From contig MU621125.1 of assembly GCA_025399215.1 (NCBI GenBank), forward strand, positions 28,743 through 92,742: a stretch of 64,000 nt of DNA, written 5' to 3'. Below the pieces are notes generated by a model, which was not told the DNA's origin, ran no database searches, and was given only the letters and a program-made list of their open reading frames with translations. A program made the position numbers and the translations under genes. This document shows positions 21,850-33,000 of this stretch, one piece after another; position 1 is the stretch's first letter, and the number at the start of each line of letters is the position of its first letter. The stretch is from Globomyces pollinis-pini (Eukaryota; Chytridiomycota; Chytridiomycetes; Rhizophydiales; Globomycetaceae).

Positions 21850-24060
21850 TCAAAGTTGGTTAGATTTGGCATACATTTCCAATACATAAGATATTCTAGC
21901 AGACATTTCATCTATAAATAAAATAAGCAAGGTCAAGGTGTTACTGGCAAGTAAAGGAGTGGATGCCTCAAAATCATAAACTTTAATATCGTTTGGTCTC
22001 TGTACTGATAATTTTACATTGGTCCCATTTTTTTTCGTTTGAATACATGATATAATATCTTTGATGTTGTATGAAACCTAATGTTGTCAAGTTTGAATTC
22101 TTTTTACAGCTGATTTTCCTCGATTAAACACCGTTTTTCCTTCGGTACTATCTAGGTTGATATATTCACCATCAATAGTTAACGTTCGTTCTTGTTTTCC
22201 CATCAGTTGTTTGGAAGTTAATGAGTATTGCTAATCATTAAACGGTATATAATAAATTACTTTATACATTGTTCTGTAATCTTCTGAAGTAAATACAAAC
22301 TTTTCATCTTCTTTGGTTTCTTCTTCATCAGGAGGTCGTAAGAATATATCACCCGCTAGTATGTTATGATGATTGATTAGCTTACCTCCTCCTCTAGCTC
22401 GTTTTAAAACACAGAATTCAATTGCTTCCAGAGCCTGTAGTGTCTTATCAAGTGGAACATCCGTTTTCGTATCCGCCATTTTTAATATGTAATCTTTGGA
22501 ATCATATTTCCGTTTCGTACAGATCCTATTGAATACTTCTTGCATTGTTATATTTAATGGCATTTGCATAATCGTTGTCTGTTTAACCTCCAATGTTGAA
22601 TAAAGGTGAACTTTGAGAAATACTGATGGTATTGAGGGTGATATAGCTTGTTCAGCTTGATTGGCAGAAGTATCTGATTCTACTTGACCTTCTTGACTTT
22701 CCGTTTGTATCGACAATGCTATCATTGATTAATTTCTTAAGGTTACGTTGAAGTGGTACTAGTGGTACTAAAGCAAGTTGATCCAGGGCATATTTCTGGA
22801 TTTTTCTAGTTGGGTCCAATGCTAACATGAATAGCAATGATATTACCTAAACAGATGTCAAAGATTCGAGAAATAAATACCTGGAAAGTCCTCATCGATT
22901 TCTCCATCATCCACAATCCGTAATGCCCACATTTCTACCTTCCAAGCCGTAGTCGGTACTGGAGGAGTTATTTTCAAATTGTAATATTCCAATAAACAGT
23001 AACCAATCACATCTTTAACCGGTGCATCTCCCTTTACTGCCACAAACATTGGTTTTGAGGGGTCGTCAGAAAAGGGTAAAGTTAATTTGATCTTGACAGC
23101 CTTTGGATCCATTTTTCCACTCTAGAGGTGAATTGAAAAGTGTTTACCACTCCGGCATAAAGCATGGCTAGTGGATTATTTAGTGATTCTTTTTTAGACA
23201 TCATCTGTGTTAATGCCGACAAAACAGGTTTGGAATTGATCACTCCAATATCTACTTTACTTATTTTATACTCGACTGTTGTATCTTGTTTTTCTTTTAC
23301 TGGTACTATTTCTTCCTCTTCTTCCTCTTCTTCCTCCTCATCCTCGATTTCGTCTTGGGGTTTAACATCTTGGTCTAAAACTACAGATTGCTTTGGGCTA
23401 TCACTTGATGCTATTTCAGGGTTTCCATTTGATTTCACATTTTCAGTTTGAGAAGGTCTGAGAGTTAATTCAATTCCTTTTGAAGCAATTTTATCCAAAA
23501 TCTTTTTGTCTGGTTCGACAGCTGAATTTTGAGCAGATTGACCAGTTGATACAATCCTAAGTCATCAATACACTAGATATTTACTGAGATAATCTATTAT
23601 TATTCTGTGATTTTCCTTTTTCAGTTTCGTCATGTTCATTGATTTTTGGTATCGGTACATGATGAATGATTGGTTCATGTGAATATTCTTTTGATGAAAA
23701 TGCTCGATGTCGTCTTCGTTCCGTGACGTTTTCAATGTTTTGATCTGATGATTTATGATACGAGTATTGACGAAACTTTTTAGGAGGAGGTTGTTCATTA
23801 GCAAGAAGGGTCATAGATTGTAATTGTTCATTTGATAATTCATTAATGATGATTTGATTTTGATACAAGTTTGGTCTACCGAATCCAGATTGTTCATTTG
23901 ATAGTTGGTAAGCTATATAACCAAATGTATCTGACTTTGGTTGTGATATGATTCCACTAGCTAAATCTTCTTTTATATTAGTAATTAATATTCTTTGTTG
24001 GTATATCTGATTGTTAATTTCTATGATTACTAAATAATCTTGATCTCGTATGAAAGCCAT
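21850..24060 (-). CDS. AVO1: SIN1/AVO1-type subunit of TOR complex 2
   Basis: Eight exons: 24060-23585, 23556-23148, 23121-22881, 22821-22747, 22718-22386, 22355-22261, 22230-22108, 22077-21850; 659 residues. Domains in order: N-terminal segment (MAFIRDQDYLV...), disordered linker with a run of ten Glu, the CRIM domain (IKLTLPFSDDPSKPMFVAV, then WALRIVDDGEIDEDFPALDPTRK), a Ras-binding-like ubiquitin fold, and a PH domain (QYSLTSKQLMGKQERTLTI). That is the SIN1/AVO1 order; CRIM recruits AGC kinase substrates to TORC2 and PH binds phosphoinositides. The intron at 22822-22880 (59 nt) looks like two abutting introns. The 22356-22385 intron has no in-frame stop, so retention would add ten residues. 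Confidence 0.93.
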
Positions 24061-24444
24061 AAGGTATCTTGAATGCTTTCGATTCCGGTTTGGTGTTTAT
24101 GTTGTATCTGTTTTTTCAAAGAAATTTCATGTCGCGATTGAATTCAATTGACATTTCATTAATGAAATGTTAATAACCAACCATTTATTTGATATTACTA
24201 GATTGTGAAATTTTATTAAATTATTACTGTGATTAGTTAAGGTTGAATATAAACAAGTGAATAAGGTAAAAATTACCAGTAGCATTGGTGCAAGACCGTG
24301 TCATATGAATAATAAAGTAAGATACCATACTCCATACATTTTATTTAATAATACCTTGAATATGCTGCTATTAGTACTAAGTAGTAGGGTGGCTTGCAAG
24401 GCGTATTTTCAAACACACACCAACATGGAGTTTGTAAAAAAGAA
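24061..24444. other. Divergent intergenic region
   Basis: Between SIN1 (-) and the second C2H2 factor (+). AT-rich; several short ORFs without ATG or family resemblance. Nothing supported. Confidence 0.35.
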
Positions 24445-25266
24445 ATGATAAACCATGCTGAAATTCTAATTTCATTAAAGTATCAAACGACTGAATCATT
24501 AAAGTATCCATCTGAATCATCAATGTACAATAGAAATGATCATCAATCAATTACAAATTTGGATAAATACAATCATATTAAAGATAATCATTCAATTCAA
24601 AATACTGTATCAAATCAGCATTCTCTATTTAAAACTTTGAATCAAGAATCTCATCTTCCTACTATTACTACAGAATACAATCATTCACCATCAAATCATT
24701 TTACTCAAACAACTAATGAACATAATAATGTGGTCACCTCAGATGTAAAATTAAAAGTGTAATGGAATAAATAACTAATATTATAGCACAACAGAGCCTT
24801 TACCATCCGGATTTCCTATGAGTTTAAACAAAAGGGTAGATGAACAAGGAAATGTTTTTTATGATTGCCCATACCCTAATTGTCAAAAAGGTATCAACTC
24901 CAATCTAATGATGCAGCATTTACCCGTCCATTTAATCTAAGGTCACATTTCCGAGCACATACTGGTGAACGGCCATTCCATTGTAGTTACCCAGGCTGTA
25001 CATTGAAATTCTCCAGAAAGTATGATCTAAAACGGCATGACAAATTACACAGGTACATAGCAAAGGCAACTAATTGTAGTGGAGTAAAACCATTTGTTTG
25101 CCAAGTGTGCTCCAAATCATTTGTTCGTCGCGATTACCTCAGGCGGCATTCTGGACCATCCGATACTAATAATGAATCCGAATGTGCACAAATCATGCGA
25201 CTACGAAAACAACTTGTGGATGAAGTAGCAGGGATAAGTAATGATTCTCAAGTGAATAAAGATTGA
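24445..25266 (+). CDS. C2H2 zinc-finger transcription factor, paralog 2
   Basis: Four exons: 24445-24758, 24787-24890, 24917-25052, 25080-25266; introns 26-28 nt; 246 residues. A Ser/Thr/Asn/His-rich N-terminus is followed by fingers CPYPNCQKAFTRPFNLRSHF...H, CSYPGCTLKFSRKYDLKRHD..H and CQVCSKSFVRRDYLRRH. Linkers HTGERPF and HSGVKPF are the classic finger linkers. The third finger lacks a normal second His, as in paralog 1. Introns fall at the same places and phases as in paralog 1: inside finger 1 after NCQK (phase 1) and at the end of finger 2 (phase 2). The start at 24445 is the first ATG in frame. Confidence 0.82.
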
Positions 25267-25464
25267 TTTCATTTAAATTTCAAGAATGTAATTTGACAAG
25301 AATAATTCATGATGCACGACTATCTCTGTGTCTCTTAGTACATGACTATCTCTTAGAAAGAGATTGATGAAAAATCCAAATGCTGATAATGTGACCACAA
25401 AACACTCCTGTTTCAGATACACAGAAAACCAAATCAGGTAAAACGAAAAAAGCTTTCAATTCGA

Positions 25465-26572
25465 ATGGCACCAGCAAACTATGACTGCATATACATCCGT
25501 CAAGTCTTATTCCCTAGTCTGAAATTCAGTGACCCTCGAATCACTGATATAAACTGTTGTACCTACAATCCATCCATCATAAATTGTATCGAAGACAGAG
25601 TTATTCAGATTCAGTTGTATAAGAGGAATTTGACTGGTTCCATCCCCGGTACTATCGATAGACTCAAATCATTACAATACCTGTCGTTGGGTGGTAATTC
25701 ATTGTCGGGTGTTGTTCCTGCGTCACTTGGAAACATCACCACTTTGACTTCTTTGTAAGTTTGCTTGTGACTAAATTTTATAGGTTTCTATATGACAACT
25801 TTTTCAATGGTACGATACCTTCCACTCTTGCGGATTTACCTCGACTAACTGGATTGGAACTTTCTGGAAATAAAATGTCAGGGCCAATTCCAATGACACT
25901 CGTCAATCGTACATTCACTTCCGAACGTATTAATCCGCTCAACAGTATCAGAAATATATGCCCTTTTGATAGTCAGTTTTGCTTGGATGATAAAATTGAA
26001 GTCCCAAATTGTAAAGAAGTGGTTTTTCCAAAGTGTACAAATGGTAATAACCAATTTAGTCTTACCTTTTTATAGACTCTAATTTATTATTAACTATATC
26101 TATTGTGGTGGCTATTGTAGTAATTATCATATTGAATTGTTTGGCAGTCTTTATGTATTTTAGACATTACAATACCTCAGACTTTAATTTCATCGCAAAA
26201 AACAAGTCAAAGAAACGAACAGTTCCTCTAGCTTCCAAATCCACCAGTTCGCTGGTATCCAAGCGAAGTACAGTTGGATCCACTAGTCCCATCATTTCCA
26301 GATCAAGCACAATACGATCAAGCAAGCCATTAGAGCCAAAAGAAAGCTTGCAGGATATAACAAAGCCTGAACAACTCGTCATAGCCTCGAATCAATCGGC
26401 TTTGAATCGGTCATTGAGTTCTGCAAGTACCATGAATCGTATCGACACCCCAGTGACAGCCAATGATTTGGATATTGATGAGCAGCATGTGATGGAGTTT
26501 TACAAGATCATGAAGTCGAGTGCTAGTATAAAGAGCAAATCATCGATAGGTAACTTGGAATATGTTGCGTAA
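25465..26572 (+). CDS. LRR ectodomain single-pass membrane protein
   Basis: Three exons: 25465-25754, 25784-26043, 26076-26572; introns 29 and 32 nt; 348 residues as read. A cysteine-bearing cap (DINCCTYNPSIINC) is followed by about four plant-type LRRs (LTGSIPGTIDRLKSLQYLSL, LSGVVPASLGNITTLTSL, FNGTIPSTLADLPRLTGLEL, MSGPIPMTL), a C-cap with paired Cys, a transmembrane helix (TISIVVAIVVIIILNCLAVF) and a 120-residue Ser/Lys-rich tail. This is the ectodomain layout of plant receptor-like proteins but without a kinase. A signal peptide is expected and missing, so a short upstream exon has probably been missed. Likely a cell-surface protein; ligand unknown. Confidence 0.75.
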
Positions 26573-27428
26573 CCATCTAAACACATGGATGGTATCATAT
26601 GATAGATAGTGAATAGTAATATAAACATAGAATTAAACAATCGATTACATGTATGGTATGCCTACACATATGGGTTCACAATAATTTGGAGCTGTATGAT
26701 ATGCTTCGAAACAATTAATGTTTATTCATTGAAAGTATCTCCACAAATATGTTTATTCATTGAAAGTATCTCCACAAATATTAATTGTGAGAGGATTCCA
26801 ACTCAGTATAAGTTACATACAAAAACCAGCGTTGGAGTGTCGTAATTGATTCAATTTTTGAGATATCGAGCACTGTACAGTGACACAATTACATGAACTT
26901 GAAGAGTTTATAGTTCCATACACTAAAAATTCCATTTTGGTTCAAGATCAAACATGAATGGACAATAATAAATTGGATATCGACAATTAACACGCAGTGA
27001 AGCTGAGTTGGGTAACCATCAATGCGTTAATGGATGTTATCATATGATTGCCAGGATGAGTGATTTAAACTAGTAAAATAACACATAACATAAAACAGTA
27101 TTGAGTGCACGCATCTCCCCAGCACTCCAAATCGGGTACAAGAAAGCAAGCAAAGAAATTGGAACTGATACTGATACCAAACCAAAACAAACAATAGGGT
27201 CAAGTAGCAGCCCACAGACACAAATGATGACCATTGAATTAGAGGGGGTATAGCATGGAATTTTATGGTTGGATGAAAAACTGTGACCGCAAGTGATTGA
27301 GTGAGCCCATGCCCCCGATCAAACAAAAATTTGGGTCAAAGTTGAGGTTGAGCCACAGCCGACGGACAGTAATTCATGTCTAAAGCATCACCTACTTTTA
27401 CTTTTTGTTTCCCTTCGTGTCTTTTCTT
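26573..27428. other. Long intergenic region with a tandem duplication
   Basis: About 850 bp before the HMG-box gene. It contains the perfect 31-bp tandem duplication at 26719-26780. Open frames here (for example minus-strand 27326-27027) have no family resemblance and no clear start context. Probably the regulatory region of the HMG-box gene. Confidence 0.4.
26719..26780. repeat. Perfect 31-bp tandem duplication
   Basis: Two identical 31-bp units abut at 26719-26749 and 26750-26780; each begins TGTTTATTCATT and ends CCACAAATA. No mismatch, so a recent slippage or duplication event. Confidence 0.9.
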
Positions 27429-28444
27429 ATGCGGCCTTCTAAAAAATTACAAACTACTGCTAACCAAAAACCTAAAAAACCTATGAATGCTTTCTTCGTT
27501 TATCGTAGAGCTATAAAGCAAAGTATCATCGATATCTACAAGGTTAACAAAAGTCAAGAAATTTCTAAAATAGCCGGTCAATGTTGGTATATGGAACCTA
27601 TTGAAGTACTTTACCCTGGTCTCTAATCCCTTAGGTTAAAAATCAGTTTCAAAATTTGGCTTTCCAACAGGCGGCTGAGAAATTAAAATCAGATAATGCA
27701 ATGAATGTTGCTGATTCACCCGTTCAAACTAGGGAATCGACTGGGTCTCCTATTTCAGGAACTCTGTCCCCATTAATTCCTGCTCCTGCTGCTTCTCCCA
27801 TGTTTTCTGAAGCGCCTTCCGAAATTCGCTCTCCTCAACACTCTAGTGTGTTTCAACAACTTGGAGCAACATTTTACTCGGAAAAAATGGATGATTCGTT
27901 AACTACTGTGTCTTTAGGAAATGCAAGTCCTCAAGTATTCTCTCCAACTCCTTTGAACCATCAGTTTAATCCCCCACACTTGGATTATTCGCCAATTACG
28001 ATGAATGATATTATAGACCCTGATTATGCCAGAAATCAATCAGATATCGAAATGATTCCTGACCTGAACTTGTCTAATTTGGATTCTACAACTAAAAATG
28101 TGAAAGTAGAAGATGATACAGAAATTACACAACAAAAAACTTTAACAAGTATTAAATCTTTTGAAAGTGTTGATAGTGATGCTACTTTGGTAGAGGGACC
28201 GGTATCGTTACCGCGAAGACTATCAAAGACTTCTACCTTCAATTTCCAGAAACGAATTTCTAGATCTCAATCTTTACCTGGCGCTTTGTCATCTCAAAAC
28301 AAAGATTCAGTGGTTTCAAAGAAAACATTTGTTTACAATCTACCAAATTCACTCTCATTCGAATTTGAACCTTCTGAAGATGGTTCTTTCAACTTTGATG
28401 AATTACTTTCATCTTTAATTAACTCCGAGCCTCCTATATTTTAA
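27429..28444 (+). CDS. HMG-box transcription factor
   Basis: Two exons, 27429-27605 and 27635-28444, intron 29 nt inside the HMG box; 328 residues. The box spans about residues 12-75: KPKKPMNAFFVYRRAIKQ, then SQEISKIAGQCWYMEP and VKNQFQNLAFQQAAEKLK. PMNAFFVYR is the MATA/SOX-type HMG start, so sequence-specific DNA binding is likely. The rest is Ser/Pro/Thr-rich, with PRRLSKTS and KRISRSQSLPG as possible kinase sites, and an acidic, Phe-rich C-terminus (FEFEPSEDGSFNFDELL) that looks like an activation domain. HMG factors of this class act in fungal mating-type control or in differentiation; nothing here shows a mating locus. Confidence 0.85.
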
Positions 28445-28671
28445 GCATCATATTTAGCAAGTTTGTACGTTGGTCTTGAATCACCAACTCTTTGTAATAT
28501 TAATATATTATCTGCATTATTTTTTCAATGATCTCTACCAACTGCAATTAAGTGCCAATTGCTACGTATAAACCATACAAATTAAAGGATCTTTTTAGTG
28601 TTTGGTTTTGGAGGGCCAGTAAGATGGATCCAATTGCTTAAAAAAAACTTTTAAATCCAGATTACCATTCA

Positions 28672-29971
28672 ATGACAGAATCCAAAAGGAAATCAAAGAA
28701 AAAAACAAAACCAGCTAATCCAACCTATGAAGTAATGATCAGGATCTAACAATCAATCATAGGTAGAGAAGATTTTAGCAGACAAGTTTGAAGATGGTGT
28801 CCAGCTGTTTTATATTAAATGGGTTGGTTATGATCATGCAGAAGTATATCAACGTAAGATTAATTATATTCATTAGAATACTTGGGAACCTTATCATTGC
28901 TTAAACTGTCCGGATTTATTATTACAATACGAAAAGGATAAGATTACAAAGAAGCGACCATCAGCTACTCCAGGGTTTATTGTAAAAAAGAAACAACCAA
29001 AACTCAAATTGAATCCTAAAATTAACGGGATTTTACCTGAAGTGATTCGAAGATTCACACCTGGTACACCATTTCAAGAAGAATGGACCAAATTATTACA
29101 AAATGCTAGAATGAATATTCAAGTAACAAATACAGTTGATAATTGTCCACCACCTCAAAATTTTACTTGGTCAGACGATTATATTTTACATGGTAAAGTT
29201 CCATGTATAGATTTGGATTTCACAACTGGTTGTGAATGTGAAACGGATTGTGCAGACAGTTGTAATGATTGTATATGTATAGCCGCACAAGAAGGGGAAC
29301 ATGCATATGATCAAAATGAATGTGTCCGATTCGCTCCCACTACCATGGCTATTTATGAATGTAACTTGAAATGTGCTTGTAATATTTTGTGTCAGAATCG
29401 GGTAACTCAACGTGGCCCTCGATTGACATTTGAGATCTATAGAACTCCTAACGGAAAAGGTTGGGGTGTTCGAACATTAAATGCTTTGAAAAAAGGTCAA
29501 TTTGTATCAAAGGTTTGATTTGTACTTCAATTCATGTTTGTAGTATATAGGTGAAATTATTACTACTGCAGAAGCGGTCAATCGAAATTCTAGAATGTCA
29601 TATATGTTTGATTTAGACTTTTTTGGTATTCAAAATCAACATTGATAGTGTTAGGGTATGAATCCTCAAAGTATGTTATTGATGCTTACGACCATGGCAA
29701 TATCTCTCGACTATACAATCATTCATGTGAACCAAACATGGCAACCTATTCAGTTTTTGTTGATACTCATGATCCATCACGTCATGAACTTGCTTTTTTT
29801 ACTACGCGAGCTATTGAACCAAATGAAGAGTTGACATTTGATTATCGTGGGTTTAGGTCTAAAAGCCAAAAGAAGGATGTTGGTGCTGGTAAAGATCGAC
29901 CCGGTTTTCAATGTTATTGTGGGACTAAAAGTTGTCAAGGTATTATTCCGCTCTTTCATACAGACAAATAA
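28672..29971 (+). CDS. CLR4: Histone H3K9 methyltransferase, SUV39/Clr4 type
   Basis: Five exons: 28672-28731, 28763-28843, 28877-29512, 29544-29625, 29655-29971; introns 29-33 nt; 391 residues. Domains in order: chromodomain (YEVEKILADKF..., FYIKWVGY, NTWEP), a linker, Cys-rich pre-SET (GCECETDCADSCNDC...), SET (GKGWGVRTL, YNHSCEPNM, ELTFDYRG) and post-SET CYCGTKSCQG. This is the full SUV39H/Clr4 layout, which writes and reads H3K9 methylation to spread heterochromatin. The catalytic NHSCxPN and the zinc-binding CxCxxxxC are intact. Length is close to S. pombe Clr4 (490) minus its linker. It converges on the dynein gene with only 72 bp between stops. Confidence 0.95.
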
Positions 29972-30043
29972 AGTATTATATATCAATGTGATTTCATTAA
30001 ACTCAATATTGTAACGTTTGAAGTCAAGAAAGGAGAGAAACAT

Positions 30044-33000
30044 TTATTCTGCTGAACATAACAAACAAACACCAGCCAAAGTCCACTTTTGTTGTCTTTC
30101 TTTGGTTTTCAAATTGAAAGTCCAGATAAAAGTTGGACCTCTTTGTCGGGTACGATAAACTGGACATTCGTACATTCCTTTCATATCACGTTTATCGACC
30201 GGGATGGCTTTGATATAAATGACAGGCATAGGTGGAGTCAAATCTTTTAACAATGACTCTTGGATCATACCCGTACCAGTATCCCAACGAGCTCCTTCCA
30301 TGTAAAGTCCATGAATGTAAGCTCCTTCTCTAGGTGCTCCCGAAAATTCTTCTCTAGCTTTTTTCATGACATCTACTGTCAATACCATACGATCAAGAGG
30401 CCATTCATTTTTACGCGCAGTAGTTTGCATAATGGCAGTCAAGAACGATTGTGGATTGAATAATCCAGGCATCCAAACAACTGCAGGAAGAGCAAATTCT
30501 GCAACCCACCCTTCTAATTCCTTGATTCTCTGAAGCAAATCACCATACCAAGCTCCTAAAGGTTGCATTGAAGGATATGCCAACTTATCCCATCTTGCAG
30601 GAACTTCATTCAAAAACAACGAGTTCATCAACATTTCCATGTTTTCAGAAATGGTCAAATCACCCTTCAATCCCAATTCCAATTCTTTTAATGATCTTCG
30701 GATTTCAGTGGTAAGCATGGACATTCGATCACATTCTTGTAAAGCAACTGAAATATAAGGTGTTCTTTCTTCGACACGGGCCATTAATTCTTGTACGTTG
30801 AAAGAATCAGGAAGTTTCTCCATAATTTCATCCAAAACTGTTTTGACCTTTTCTTCCTTTGAAGCTCCAGACCCACCAGCAGTATCACCTGGTTGCATTT
30901 CCAAAATAGTCTTGAACATTTTCTCAGCCATCTTGGACAAAACACCGATTTCGGCATTTGGATGAAGTCCGTACAAGTTGGGAGACTCAGCAGGCAAATT
31001 TTCGTCAATGTACCGATGGTAGTCTTTATAATCGGATGTTGGTGGTGCTTGGAATCCTGGGGCATATTCAAATCCACTTTCCAACATTTCCTCTCTAATA
31101 TACACATCCAAGTAACTAGAACATAATCGTCTGTCCCAATCATCTGAAATGTGACCTCCATACATAATTTCTCCAAACATATATCTCAAATCGGTCCATG
31201 GGACTTTGGAAAACGTTTCCAGGTAGTTGAAGAGCACATCGGTAGATATCATCAAATCACCAGTACTGAATGGGTACCCTCTATTCCAACCTTGAGTACC
31301 AAACTTTCTTCGTTCCAACACTACTGCATGGAAATAACATAAAGCAAAGAGAACCGCACGGAATTCAGCATCTTTAGAGCATCTTTCAATGCTTTCTTGT
31401 GTGAAATTGTCTAAAGCTCTGTGAATGTTCGCTTGCATTCCAGTAGGTGGCTCATTGGTGATCTTGATTGACGCTTGAAGGATTGAAATTGGGATAATGT
31501 GGTAAGCGGGATCTCCGGCTGGTTCGGCAGACAAAAATACTCTGAACGTACTGTTAGCACCAACAGATAAAGCTTCTAATTTTTTCTCCAAAATAGGTAG
31601 CCACTTCGCAACCAAGTGAATATTTTCCAACATGACCCATCCTCCATTAGCATATGCCTGATCCAATTTTTGTTCAGCAATTACTTCTTGACCTTGTCCC
31701 AAAGATACATTGTGGAAGTTTCCTAGATCTTCTGACACACTGTAACTCTTGCCCAACAGTTCTACTTCTTTGACTGGATCCACACCAGGTGATAGAATGA
31801 AAAAGATTGGTGTAGCTGGGCCAGACTCAAGGAAACTCTTGGCAATCGGTACACGAGCTGCAGTGATGTATCGTTCTCCCATTTTCATTCCGATAAAGTT
31901 TTTGACAGCATAAGTCATTCTGTCTGGTCGAAGACAACGTAAGATACACATTTTTTGAAGTGGACTCTTATTTTTCCATTCCTAGCATATTAATTCAATT
32001 TCATATCTTACCTGAGGGAGTTTTTCATTTTCAGGGATTTCATTTTCACAATACTTCTTCCATTGTTTGGAAGATCCTTCGATGTCAGAAGCAAGCGTTC
32101 TGAACACTTCTAAGGTAGATAGAGATTTAATCATACCCCATGAAGGAGTAGAGAGCCACTCTAGAGTGCTTACGGCACCAATCTGTCTTGGACCTCTCAG
32201 CAAAAAGTCCAATTCTATAAATTCTATATCAGCAGAGACAAGCAAGATTTGGAATGTCATTTGTGCGGTAAAAATTAACTTGTCTCTTTCAAAAAGACCT
32301 CTGGTAGTGTACACATAAATCATGTAGGTGATCGAGTCAATTAAGTTTGCCACTCTTTCCTTTAATTCTTCAGATGGGTCGGCTCGGGCAATTGCATTCT
32401 TAAATACTACTTTGAAAGCATTTAATGAGTATTGATACATTGGATGTATCTGCCACAAGTCATTCAACAAGAAATAGAGTAGTGATGATCGGGCAGCAAC
32501 GGGACGATATAATTCTCTTGTTTCATTGATCTTTTTTTCTGTTTTCTTTGCTTCTTCGACTTTTTGCTCAATATCAATTGCAGTGACTTTAGTAATTTCT
32601 AAATTCTCTACTAGAGCAGTATCTCCCAAAAAGTTTCCTTCTGCGGCAGATAAACGAGACAATAATGCATTTTCTAAATCCAGCAAACGAATCTTAAATT
32701 CATTTTGTTGTTTGGTTAAGTCTGCCTTTGTTTTTTCCAGATCCGGTCGTTCAATATTTACAACATCAGCAAGTAACTGATCTTCCAAACCTTGCAATGT
32801 GACAGTGAAATTGATCAAAGTTGTTTGCGCTTGAATTTCTGGAGGGTAATGTGGGTTAGAAAGACGAGTTTGTAAAATTAATCTAAACGCTGGATCATAC
32901 TCTACTTCTTTGTCTCCCATCTTGATATATTTCCCTTTCTTGATAGTTTCTCTTCCGAGTAACGGATTCAGTACAGCATCAATTGACTCTTGAATATCTT

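Noticed and set aside
27027..27326. Minus-strand ORF of 99 codons with hydrophobic stretches upstream of the HMG-box gene
   Set aside because: No domain, no splice continuation and a composition typical of random AT-rich sequence.
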